Below the pieces are notes generated by a model. That model saw only the letters and a list, made by a program, of their open reading frames with translations. It had not been told where the DNA came from and ran no database searches. A DNA stretch of 64,000 nt, taken from contig CM049408.1 in NCBI GenBank assembly GCA_026929865.2, forward strand, positions 62,001 through 126,000, given 5' to 3'. The stretch's first letter is position 1, and every line of letters begins with the position of its first letter. The stretch is from Hyperoplus lanceolatus (taxonomy: Eukaryota > Chordata > Actinopteri > Uranoscopiformes > Ammodytidae). The position numbers and the translations under genes were made by a program. This document shows positions 55,638-64,000 of the stretch, one piece after another.

Positions 55638-55857
55638 TTACAACTGATTAATAATTTGGGCACGGACTAATCGGCCAGCGATGTCCTCGATTCCTCTGGC
55701 TGGACGCACGTCTTCCTCGGGGACAGGTAGTGGCTGATGGTGTCTGGGGAGAGGGATTCTCTTGGAGATGCAGATGTTGTGCAGAACTGTGCACGCCGCA
55801 ATCACCGTACAGACCCGTTCTGGGTGCATCCGCATCTCCACATGAAGGCAGTAAAAC
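55638..55857 (-). pseudogene. HARBI1-like nuclease, exon 3
   Basis: After acceptor TTTGTTTAG. It encodes FYCLHVEMRMHPERVCTVIA then ACTVLHNICISKRIPLP, the conserved C-terminal part of HARBI1-like transposases, and ends in IINQL. The frame that matches the family is one that exon 2 no longer delivers, because of a 4-bp loss upstream. Confidence 0.85.
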
Positions 55858-55950
55858 CTAAACAAAATAAGAAAAATAATATTCATAGGCCTATGGCACG
55901 TGAATGTTTTTTTATTTTAAGGAACGCATATTAGGCTACTCATGATTTAC

Positions 55951-56105
55951 CTGCGTTTGAGAACCCCGATCTCTCAACAACTGACCTAGTTGCGGTGTGG
56001 ATGTTGTTATATCTCCGTTCTTGGTCAGTTGTTGGAGCCACCAGCGGGGTCATCAGCCACCGTTTCAGTGGGTATCCACTGTCCCCGAGGAGCAGCCCGT
56101 TGCAC
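55951..56105 (-). pseudogene. HARBI1-like nuclease, exon 2, with 4-bp deletion
   Basis: After acceptor TTTTCATAG: CNGLLLGDSGYPLKRWLMTP and TTDQERRYNNIHTATRSVVE, ending at donor GTAAAT. Immediately after VERS the family-typical IGVLKRRF-type region is out of frame; the sequence GAGATCGGGG looks like a lost 4-bp ATCG copy. The glutamate in VERS is the likely third catalytic residue. Confidence 0.82.
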
Positions 56106-56189
56106 CTATGAAAATAGACTTTAATCAGGTTGCTGTTCATTACGTTGCTGATCATAAAATCACTTAAAGTGAAGCTCAAAATAGCCTAC

Positions 56190-56863
56190 CTTCCTTCCTC
56201 GAAATCCTGGAGCAACGCACTCTCCCGGAGGATGCGGGAATCGTGGGTGGATCCAGGCCATCTCGCCACCAAATTAATGATCTTATAATTTGCGTCACAA
56301 GCTATCTGTACGTTAACCGAATGATAACCTTTACGGTTAACGTACAGATACTCGTTGTCAGATGGTGCCTGGATCTGCACATGGGTTCCGTCTATGCAGC
56401 CCACGATTCCATAAATACCGGACGCCTGGCGGAACTGTTGCTTCATCGCCGCCGCCTCGGCCTCGTTTGGGAGGTGGACATAACGAGCGAGACGGCGGCT
56501 CAACGCCAGGGAAACCCTCCGGATCACTCGACAGGCGGTCGATCGGTGGACACACACAACGCCCACCGTGTTTTGAAAAGCCCCGTTCGCATAAAACCGA
56601 AGGGCAATCAGCAGTTGCAGGGATGGTGGTAACGCTGCGTTGCGGTCCGACACAAACTCGAAGTCTGGTGTCAGCTCTTCGATTAATTCAAACAGATCTC
56701 TCCTACAGAATCGAAACCTCTCAATCAGCTCCTCGTCATTATAGAAGTCCAATGGATTGCTTCTGTCCCTAATTGCTCTTTCCCGTCTAAATGCCCGCTC
56801 GTTGTACAGCCTATGTATAATTCGTGCCATGGTTGCGCTGGATGGATTGGATGTAATTGCCAT
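56190..56863 (-). pseudogene. HARBI1-like nuclease, exon 1
   Basis: Starts MAITSNPSSATMARIIHRLY at 56863. It has the helical region LFELIEELTPDFEF, HRSTACRVIRRVSLAL, the first catalytic Asp in GIVGCIDGTHVQI (residue ~158) and the second region WPGSTHDSRILRESAL (~208). It ends at QDFEEG with donor GTAGGC. 225 codons without a stop. The enzyme would cut and rejoin the element ends together with the Myb-like partner. The gene is broken in exon 2. Confidence 0.88.
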
Positions 56864-57345
56864 AGAAACAGCCTAGAATTTTGACTCTACGCCTGCCCCT
56901 GACCAGGCGTAGGATTTACGTCTAGTCTTAGTGAAAAGAACGCTAAGCCCAGTTGGTGCAACCGGCGTAACGGTTAGGTCGGACTTAGAATGCCAAGTTA
57001 CGACCAGGCGCAGTTAAGACCAGGCTTACGCCCAGTTGGTGCAACCCAGCCCAGAGCTGGAGCACATCGGAGCCTGAAATGTCTGCCCCCTTGGCACCAC
57101 CTGCAGTGGACGTGAGAGGTTTGTCCCAGTTTTTTTTTTTTTTTTTGTGTGTATTTATAGATTATTTTCTTAATCATTTTGTCTTATTTGCTTATTTAAT
57201 TTTTTGTATTTCTTGTCTGTTTGTGTGAGGGAGGGGGAGTTGTGTGTGTATTGTATGTGTCTACTTATTCTGTCTTTTTGTCTGTATGAAAAAATTGATA
57301 AAACCTTTAAAATAAAAGTTAAAAAAAAAAAATCATGGAAAGAAC

Positions 57346-59172
57346 TATAACTGCACTTGGTCACCAATGTTTTTTTTTTTTTACCTTTTTCTTTTTACAA
57401 CAGCAATTCTTTAAAAAAAAATTCTGCAATACATTTTTTAAGGCCTACAACAATACGTTTTAAAAGTTTTTTATTTTAAATCTCAAAATGTAGCTTAGGA
57501 CAGTCTGTTTTGAACACTTTTCAGTAGCCTACTTTCAAGCTTTCACTGCCTCCTCAGCCATTGACACTAACGGTTGCCCGGGGCAAGTGAAAACAATTTT
57601 CGAGTTGAGATTGCTTTTTGGTTGCCCGGACGGGCAAGTGGATATTAGAGGTGTTGTCAGTAGTCTAGGCTATTTATTCATGTGTTTTAGAGTCCGCAAA
57701 AAAAAAAAAAATCCTGCAAACCCACACAAAATAGATATGCTTTATTTGCAATTGAGCAGCTGCGCATGGCAGCCAGCAGCATCACGCTCTCTCTCGCACT
57801 CTATCTCTATCTCTCACACACACAAAACAGCCTGTGTGCGCGCAGTTTCGCTGTCTACGTTCCGAAAAACCGGCTCTATTAGGCTATACGGAACTGGTTC
57901 CGCTATATTCAAAACCCATAAATCAATAGGCCTAACGTTTGAGCTTATTGATACCGCTATGAAGTCTAGTAGGTCACATGATGTAATTTTAAATATCGAG
58001 TAGAGTCGGGTCATCTTCAACTAAAGTAATGTTGTACCTTCGACTGTGTTGAAGAAACTCCTTCAACCCGCTTCCACTCCGTCTCAAAAAAAAAGAAAAA
58101 AGAAAAAGAGAAAAAAAAAACCCCCGTCCTCTGAGCCTCTGCCGCTCGGCACCGTCTCTTCATTCATTCAAGGCAGCGGTGATCAACAAACGAGAGACTG
58201 TTTAAGTCCCTAAATCCATATTAAAATCTGCAGGATAATAACTAGTCAGCTTAAAAAAAAATCCCAAACGGTTTAAATTTGATGTGCTCAGTAAAATGAT
58301 TATTAGGTAAGGGTCAATAAATGGACATCATGATGTGTTCAAGAATTTTTTTTTTTTAGCTTTATGCAAGAAGCTTGAATAATACAGTTTGGGTGTAAAA
58401 CTTGTTTTCCCAGCAATATTAAACAATTAGAAGGCCTAAATATGTAATTATGACCCGTTTAAAGTCCTATCCTTAGCTCTGCTAATCTTATAAGCAATCA
58501 AAGCAATAATACCAGTTCTGTTTTAACAAAATAATACAAAAAATAAAGATTTGGATTGTGGAGTCTTTATAATGTTATCAATATGAAAAGAAATTAATGA
58601 TCCCCCTCCTTACTTACAGTATAACCGGGCAATAGCTTTAACATGGTGGACTTTAATCATTGTATGGCAGACGATCACTTGTTGGCACAATGTGACCGTT
58701 TTAAATAAGTAAAATAAGTTAAATTTTTCTGAACACATTTGTGTGGAAGCTAGCATTCAGCTTGACTCTGAGCTAGACTGAGTTTTCTAAGACCCCCAAA
58801 ACCAGGCCAGGTGCATGGCAAAAAGAGGCCCTTTCACGAAGCTGCAGCGGGACCAAGCTCTTGGCTGTATGTGTGATGTCATGATATCTAGGCTTATATG
58901 AATTGTTGTTGGCTGTATTTGGTTAGGATGAGACAAGTAAGCAGTGTTTGCGTTTAAGAGATAAGGTTCGCTGAAATGTATATTTTAATAAGCATATATC
59001 ACTGTTTAACTTTTTTTTTTGTTTTCTTTGGGCAAGTCAACATGACATTCGGGCAAGTACAACATTACCTGTACTTGTCCTATGGGCAAGTGCTTTTGAA
59101 ACCTTAGTGTCAACCCCTACTCCTGGTGTGTGAAGTCAGACACCTCAGGTCTATTTATTGAGATATAGGCTA
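57346..59172. mobile_element. Probable MITE with TTGACACTAA ends and GGGCAAGT motifs
   Basis: TTGACACTAACGGTTGCCCG near 57561 and the inverted TTGACACTAAGGTTTCAAAA finishing near 59115 bound about 1.55 kb. GGGCAAGT recurs inside both ends (57580, 57632; 59032, 59052, 59089), once as complementary ACTTGTCC. CACTA-like termini hint at EnSpm/CACTA, but this is uncertain. 57346-57560 and the interior show A/T runs and no gene. Confidence 0.5.
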
Positions 59173-60061
59173 CGCTCACACCGGCCACTTTATTAGGTAC
59201 AGCGGTTCATTTTCTGGTTAACACATATAACTAATCAGCCAATCACATGGCAGAAACTCAATGCATTTAGGCATGTAGACCGGACGGGACAATTTATTGA
59301 AGTTAAAACCGAGCAACAGAATGGGGAAGAAAGGGGGTTTAAGTGACTTTGAACATGGCAATGTTGAAGTTGCCAGAAGGGCTGAGTATTTCAGTAACTG
59401 CTGATCTACTGTGATTTTCACTCTAAACCATCTGTAGGGCTTACAGAGAATGGCCCAAAAAAGCAGAAAAAATACCCAGTGAGCGGCATTTGTGTGGACG
59501 TAAAATGCCTTGTTGAAGTCAGAGGTCAGTGGAGGATGGACATACTGGTTCGAGATGATAGAAAGGCAACAGTAACTCAAATAACCACTCGTTACAACCA
59601 GGGTATGCAGAATACTATCTCTGAACGCAAAATACGACCAACCTTGAAGCAGATGGGCTACAGCAACAGAAGACCCCACCGGGTGCCACTCCTGTCAGCT
59701 GAAAACAGGAAACTGAGGCTACAATTCTCACAGCATCACCAATATTGGACAATAGAAGATTGAAAAATCATGCCTGGTCTGATGAGTCTCAATTTCAGTT
59801 GCGACATTCAGATGGCAGGTTCAGAATTTGACATAAACAACATGAAAGTATGGATCTATCCTGCACTATCAACCATGCCACGTTCAAAGTCACTTAAACC
59901 CCCTTTCTTCCACATTCTGATGCTCGGTTGGACTTCAGTACATTGTCTTGACCACGTCTAAATGCCTAAATGCATTAAATTGCTGCCATGTCACTGGCTG
60001 ATTAGCTTTTTGTTTTTATAAGCCATTGAACAGGTGTTCCTAATAAAGTGGCCGGTGAGTG
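59173..60061 (+). mobile_element. Tc1 element, internally deleted
   Basis: TA at both ends; ends CACCGGCCACTTTATTAGGT and its complement. The inverted repeats extend about 190 bp each (GGGGTTTAAGTGACTTTGAA near 59335 and the complement near 59880-59900). The interior, 59365-59870, has broken transposase frames. Confidence 0.88.
59320..59935 (+). pseudogene. Tc1 transposase fragments
   Basis: Frames read MGKKGGLSDFEHGNVEVARR, then DRKATVTQITTRYNQGMQNT and KQMGYSNRRPHRVPLLSAEN (HTH and linker region). A fragment around the first catalytic Asp follows (MSLNFSCDIQMAGSEFDINN, degenerate). The second and third catalytic blocks are deleted. Several stops. Confidence 0.75.
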
Positions 60062-60063
60062 TA

Positions 60064-60549
60064 CATGCAGGCTGTGAAGATGTTCCTCTGCTAACTGTTG
60101 CTGATGTTTGTGTTGACCTGCACATTAACTGGTAGTAGGCTACTAGCAGCAGAGCTAACGTTAGCATCCTCGCTACTACAAGGATTCACAGTGGGTGCAT
60201 TTAAAAAAATGCAGATATTTTCGCAGTTTTTCAGAAGGTTGGGGTCGACTAATTTACTCGTTGGCTTTTGGACTTTGTGTCACACCAACGTAACGCGTGT
60301 AGTTCTCTTCTCTATCTCTCTGACTGTGTGTGCGGCGCGCACAGGTGCTGTGCCGAGATATGCGCGTGTATCGGCAGTGGAGCCCCGTCCCCCTTCACAA
60401 AACGGAGCAGACACTACCATGCGCATATAAATTAGATAAATAACATAAGCGTTCATTTAATAATTAGCACCAGTTCCATATGAAAATAGACCGTAGATAG
60501 ATGACTTGTATTTGGCGCAATATAAAAATAAATAAATAAATATATATAT
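60064..60549. other. No feature recognised
   Basis: Between the Tc1 end and the next hAT end. GC-richer from 60280 to 60420; no coding similarity or terminal repeat recognised. Confidence 0.4.
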
Positions 60550-60694
60550 TAGTGCTGTCAAACGATTAAAATATTTAATCGCGATTAATTGAATTTTTAT
60601 TTATTCTAGCCTGAATGTCCCTTGATTTCTTTTTGTCCCATTATTTTTTCTCATTTTAATGCTCTTATCACACCCATTCTAATTATGATATGTA

Positions 60695-60754
60695 AGAAGA
60701 AATACACTGAATTACAATGATGTCTACACCATCGTAATTCAGTGTATTTCTTCT
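60695..60754. repeat. Perfect 21-bp hairpin
   Basis: AGAAGAAATACACTGAATTAC at 60695-60715 is exactly complementary to 60734-60754, with an 18-nt loop. It lies inside a hAT-type element. Confidence 0.95.
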
Positions 60755-61001
60755 AAAATATCATAATTTGCAATTCAGTGCCAATAACAATATAGACCCC
60801 CCACCCCCTGCATCCCACCCCTAGAACAGCATTAACAAACATATTGGAACTTCTTTTATTTAAAAACCAAACCATAAAACAACATATATATTAAACAAAT
60901 TAGTATTAAGGCTAAATTAAACTGGTTGTTGTAGGCCTAAATGTTTTGGGAGTCTTTCATCCATGGCTTATTTCAGACTGTGTGTGGAGTGGACACACCA
61001 T

Positions 61002-61949
61002 TAGGGCTGGCCCAAATTATTCGAATCTCCGAGTATTCGTTTGTTAAATTAGTATTCGGAGCTCAATTCAGTATTCGGGATATTCGTTTTTTTTTCTTCG
61101 TTTTTTAAAAAAAAAAACATTTTTACATTTTTTTTTGCAAAGGTAGCTCAAACTGCAGTATATTTTGTCAGCAAACAATATTTGGATACACAAGTTATAA
61201 AACAATTGTAAAATACAAATTAGACGTTAATTAAAAAAATTTTTTTTTTTAAATATTTAAAAAAAATTATTTGAACTTTGACCTAGCTGGCCGCTGCCTT
61301 TTGCGCAACCGGTGATGTAGTAGGCTACGTGATGTTACAAGAGTGAGGCAAACTAAAAGCGGCACCAAGCGCAGGAGGGAGAGAGAGATGGAGGAAGAAT
61401 AGATTGTGTTCCTAATAACTCAATAGGCTACCACAACATTAGATATCAGAAGGAAATGTAATGCTTATGCTTGGCGTAATGCTAACGTTAGCTTAGCTCA
61501 GCTGTTTGTTTACATCAGCCATCATCAACCGTGACTTGCTTGCATCATAGGCGGTCAATAATGGATATAATATTGACAAAAAAGACTATCAATATTGGAT
61601 CTTTGTATGGATTTATAAATCGCCGAAAAGATGCACGTTCCTGGATGAATTGATAAGCTCCTGTATGGGTTACGATGGCGCAGAGGACAGCTGATTTGGA
61701 ACGAAAAACAGTTGTTGCCTCCACGGGGAAAAAGTAAGGAACTCCAACTTTACTACCGTTCGAAAGTTATTAAAGCATCAACAAACTACGCAGCTTGCTG
61801 TCTCGGCTCACACACTCGGTTTCAGTGAATACATTGGCATTATTAATGTTGGTTTGATGGTGTGTTTTTCTGGAACGAATATCCGATTATTCGCTCAGAA
61901 AAACCAACGAATACTCGAAGCCTGAAAAATGGCATTCGGGCCAGCCCTA
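61002..61949. mobile_element. Nested hAT-type MITE (TAGGGCTGGCCC ends)
   Basis: TAGGGCTGGCCCAAATTATT at 61002 and the inverted TAGGGCTGGCCCGAATGCC ending at 61949. TATTCG-type motifs cluster near both ends. Flanking octamers CACACCAT and CACACTCT match at six of eight positions, a decayed duplication. Non-coding. Confidence 0.78.
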
Positions 61950-62447
61950 CACACTCTGCCTGCGTGCAGGTGGTTGCCATGGTGCTGCTGCAGCCGAGGC
62001 TTCGTAGCGAAAATCAAAGTGAAAATGAATGACTGGCGGCTGCCACTAACATTCATGGAGGTTTTGGTGTGCGCGCAGGGTTATAAGTAGGATTTTGCAA
62101 ATGACAGGCTTTCTTTTCTGTTCTTTTCCGCGTAGTCCCAGTCACAACACGGAAGACTAGTGAAGGTCGCGCAGCTGAGCTAGGAAGTGCTAGGTTCCGG
62201 ATTCTGCTTCAAAATAAAAGTCAGAAATGACTTGACGTTTTGCCAGTTAAAGGATTTTAATGTGAAATTACGCTGTAGGACATGTTCCGTTTGAATTGAC
62301 AGTAACTTAAATGCGAGCCATATGTATAGTTTGTGGTGTTTCAGTTGTTCTAACATTACTAGTTGATACAACAGCATGTGAAAAAACCACAACGTTTCCT
62401 AGGCCATGACGAGCGTTAATCGCGCGATAAAATTGGTTTGCGTTATA

Positions 62448-63381
62448 CAGGTCCTTCTCAAAAAATTTGCATATTGTGATAAAGTTCAATATTTTCTGTA
62501 ATGTACTGATAAACATTAGACTTTCATATATTTTAGATTCATTACACACAACTGAAGTAGATCAAGCCTTTTATTGTTTTAATATTGATGATTTTGGCAA
62601 AAAAGTAAAGAAAAACCAAAAATCCCTATCTCAAAATTAGCATATTTCATCCGACCAATAAAAGAAAAGTGTTTTTAATACAAAAAAGTCAACCTTCAAA
62701 TAATTATGTTCAGTTATGCACTCAATACTTGGTCGGGAATCCTTTCACAGAAATGACTGCTTCAATGCGGCGTGGCATGGAGGCAATCAGCCTGTGGCAC
62801 TGCTGAGGTGTTTTGAGGCCCAGGATGCTTCGATAGCGGCCTTAAGCTCATCCACAGTGTTAGGTCTGGTGTCTCTCAACTTCTTCACAATATCCCACAG
62901 ATTCTCTATGGGGTTCAGGTCAGGAGAGTTGGCAGGCCAATTGAGCACAGTAATACCATGGTCAGTAAACCATTTACCAGTGGTTTTGGCACTGTGAGCA
63001 GGTGCCAGGTCTTGTTGAAAAATGAAATCTTCATCTCCATAAAGCTTTTCAGCAGATGGAAGCATGAAGTGCTCCAAAATCTCCTGATAGCTAGCTGCAT
63101 TGACCCTGCCTTTGATAAAACACAGTGGACCAACACCAGCAGCTGACATGGCACCCCAGACCATCACTGACTGTGGGTACTTGACACTGGACTTCAGGCA
63201 TTTTGGCATTTCCTTCTCCCCAGTCTTCCTCCAGACTCTGGCACCTTGATTTCCGAATGACATGCAAAATTTGCTTTCATCCGAAAAAAGTACTTTGGAC
63301 CACTGAGCAACAGTCCAGTGCTGCTTCTCTGTAGCCCAGGTCAGGCGCTTCTGCCGCTGTTTCTGGTTAAAAAGTGGCTTT
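62448..63381 (-). mobile_element. Tc1 element, interrupted at its 5' side by a hAT end
   Basis: Begins CAGGTCCTTCTCAAAAAATT after TA (62446-62447). Transposase on the minus strand. The Tc1 sequence stops at 63381, where a TAGGGCTGGGCG hAT-like end starts. Same family as 37525-38521. Confidence 0.9.
62717..63381 (-). pseudogene. Tc1 transposase with all DDE blocks but frameshifts
   Basis: One main frame (62787-63263) runs MSFGNQGARVWRKTGEKEMP to FQQDLAPAHSAKTTGKWFTD (second Asp) and NWPANSPDLNPIENLWDIVK (third Glu), then DELKAAIEASWAS. The first catalytic Asp (VLFSDESKF) is just upstream and in frame; frames shift near 63375 and 62810, and the GFPTKY-like end is in another frame (about 62725). 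The N-terminal half lies beyond the hAT insertion. Confidence 0.88.
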
Positions 63382-64000
63382 TAGGGCTGGGCGATTAATT
63401 GAATTTCGATTTCGGTTACAATTTTGGCTTCCCTCGATCATGAAAACAAGATAATCGTAATATTGTGCGGCACGCCGGGTCATGTGAAGTAAATGCAGCG
63501 CACCCTTCTGTCTCCACCTGCGCTCCGCCCCGCCCCCGCCCAAATACTGTCGCTTTCAGCGATTCCAGTGCAATTGTTTATTCAGCATAAAGTTAAAACG
63601 CTCGTCCAGGATGTTACACCGAAACACAAAAGCCTTGCGTGATTGAAGCAGCGTTTCACTCGGTGAAACATGGTGTGAGTGAGACACTTTGATGGCGGTG
63701 GGTAAAGGCTGTTACATACTCCGCGAGAAGAAAGAAGAAAGAACAAAGTTCTCAGTGACAGAGCTGCGAGAAGAAGATGACGTAATTTTCTTCCCTCAGC
63801 TCTTGTTTAGCTGTTCTCGTAACTTGTTCTCGACACATGACCCGGTCCGAACTTTCTTCTCGCAGCTTGTCCGAGAACTATTGTGTGATTGGTCAGTCTG
63901 AAGTCAATGAGGAAAGCGAAGTGAAATCAGCTGGCGCTACTGATTCAATTACCATGGTAACAATGCGTCGCGGTGAGGAGTTCGGCAGTTGAGTTCTCGT
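63382..64000. mobile_element. hAT-like element, left end, runs off the window
   Basis: TAGGGCTGGGCGATTAATTG at 63382 with TTCGATTTCGGTT repeats. It shares GGCTTCCCTCGATCATGAAA and GCACGCCGGGTCATG-like sequence with the complement of 24290-24427. From 63715 onward, GAGAA/TTCTC motifs recur in both orientations (63722-63760 and 63850-63875), suggesting another palindromic unit. Confidence 0.6.

Larger units (their letters stand above)
53274..57048. mobile_element. PIF/Harbinger transposon with both genes
   Basis: Left end GGGCCGGTTGCACCAAC at 53274. Right end is the inverted TGGGTTGCACCAACTGGG finishing at 57048. GCCCAG flanks both sides (53268-53273 and 57049-57054). It encodes a Myb/SANT-like protein on plus and a HARBI1-like nuclease on minus, convergent. 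GGTTGCACCAAC recurs inside both ends (53364 and 56955 regions). A hAT MITE (53400-54039) sits in its left end. Inserted in the L1 3' region. Confidence 0.88.
46585..57345 (+). mobile_element. L1-type LINE cut into pieces by three insertions
   Basis: Collinear L1 ORF2 pieces: RT fragment 46585-46890, later ORF2 46960-47410, 51431-51989, 52980-53273, and the 3' untranslated region 57049-57345 with poly(A). The intervening blocks are a CAGGG-ended transposon (47416-51425), a hAT MITE (51990-52971) and a Harbinger element (53274-57048). Each removes cleanly and restores L1 order. 5'-truncated. Confidence 0.85.
60550..62445. mobile_element. hAT-type element (TAGTGCTGTCAAACGATT end)
   Basis: Left end TAGTGCTGTCAAACGATTAA with ATTTAATCGCGATTAATTG. 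Near the right, GCGTTAATCGCGCGATAAAA appears just before the Tc1 insertion at 62446. A related sequence, GGCCGTCAAACGATTACACA, occurs at 46407. It holds a nested element (61002-61949) and a hairpin. No coding sequence. Confidence 0.7.

Noticed and set aside
47000-64000. First coding exon of pals1 (MPIRRSAQLERIRQQQ-type sequence) to the right of 46359
   Set aside because: I scanned the minus strand and did not find it. It probably lies beyond the window or in a region I could not read by eye.

Overview
This window is eukaryotic and almost certainly comes from a teleost fish. Several Tc1/mariner families, piggyBac-, hAT- and PIF/Harbinger-type transposons, fish L1 and L2-like LINEs, tRNA-derived SINEs and long (CA)n tracts sit in the introns of one split vertebrate gene. 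That gene lies on the minus strand. Ten consecutive coding exons (46188-46359 down to 10359-10430, 1168 nt, reading frame and splice phases agree throughout) encode most of PALS1/MPP5, the MAGUK scaffold of the Crumbs cell-polarity complex. They cover the end of the N-terminal region, both L27 domains, the PDZ domain, the SH3 domain and the start of the HOOK region. The 5' coding exon(s) and the guanylate-kinase-like exons are not in the window. No other host gene was found.

Layout from left to right. 1-544: tail of a Tc1 element. 641-10309: a Tc1 'foldback' copy split by a 6.4 kb transposon (1249-7667) that carries a retroviral-type integrase and an OTU cysteine-protease domain, and by a LINE fragment (9109-10255). 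10359-11306: four pals1 exons. 11574-17016: a hAT transposon with a perfect 8-bp target duplication, holding a second Tc1 foldback copy and, in its own intron, a MITE inside a MITE. 17090-17961: three pals1 exons, one preceded by a 168-bp (CA)n tract. 18-25 kb: L1 remnant, a CAGGG-ended transposon holding an internally deleted Tc1, and a SINE. 25277-25384: pals1 exon. 26-32 kb: a minisatellite and a piggyBac-like element interrupted by a hAT element. 32241-32341: pals1 exon. 33-45 kb: Harbinger MITEs, Tc1 copies, a TTAA-flanked element, a second piggyBac-like copy and an L2-type LINE with intact reverse-transcriptase motifs. 46188-46359: most upstream pals1 exon present. 46585-57345: one L1 copy cut apart by three insertions, including a two-gene PIF/Harbinger element. 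57.5-64 kb: MITEs, two Tc1 remnants and hAT ends, with no host exon recognised.

The striking content is mobile-element architecture. Many insertions keep target-site duplications, and two can be compared with related 'empty' sites inside this same window. The most unusual systems are the integrase plus OTU element, whose terminal repeats hold a roughly 18-bp periodic motif array, and a Tc1 subfamily whose left end and N-terminal DNA-binding region were replaced by an inverted copy of its right end, present here as two copies sharing the same internal junction. Nearly all transposon genes are broken. All identifications were made by eye; no alignment or database search was run.
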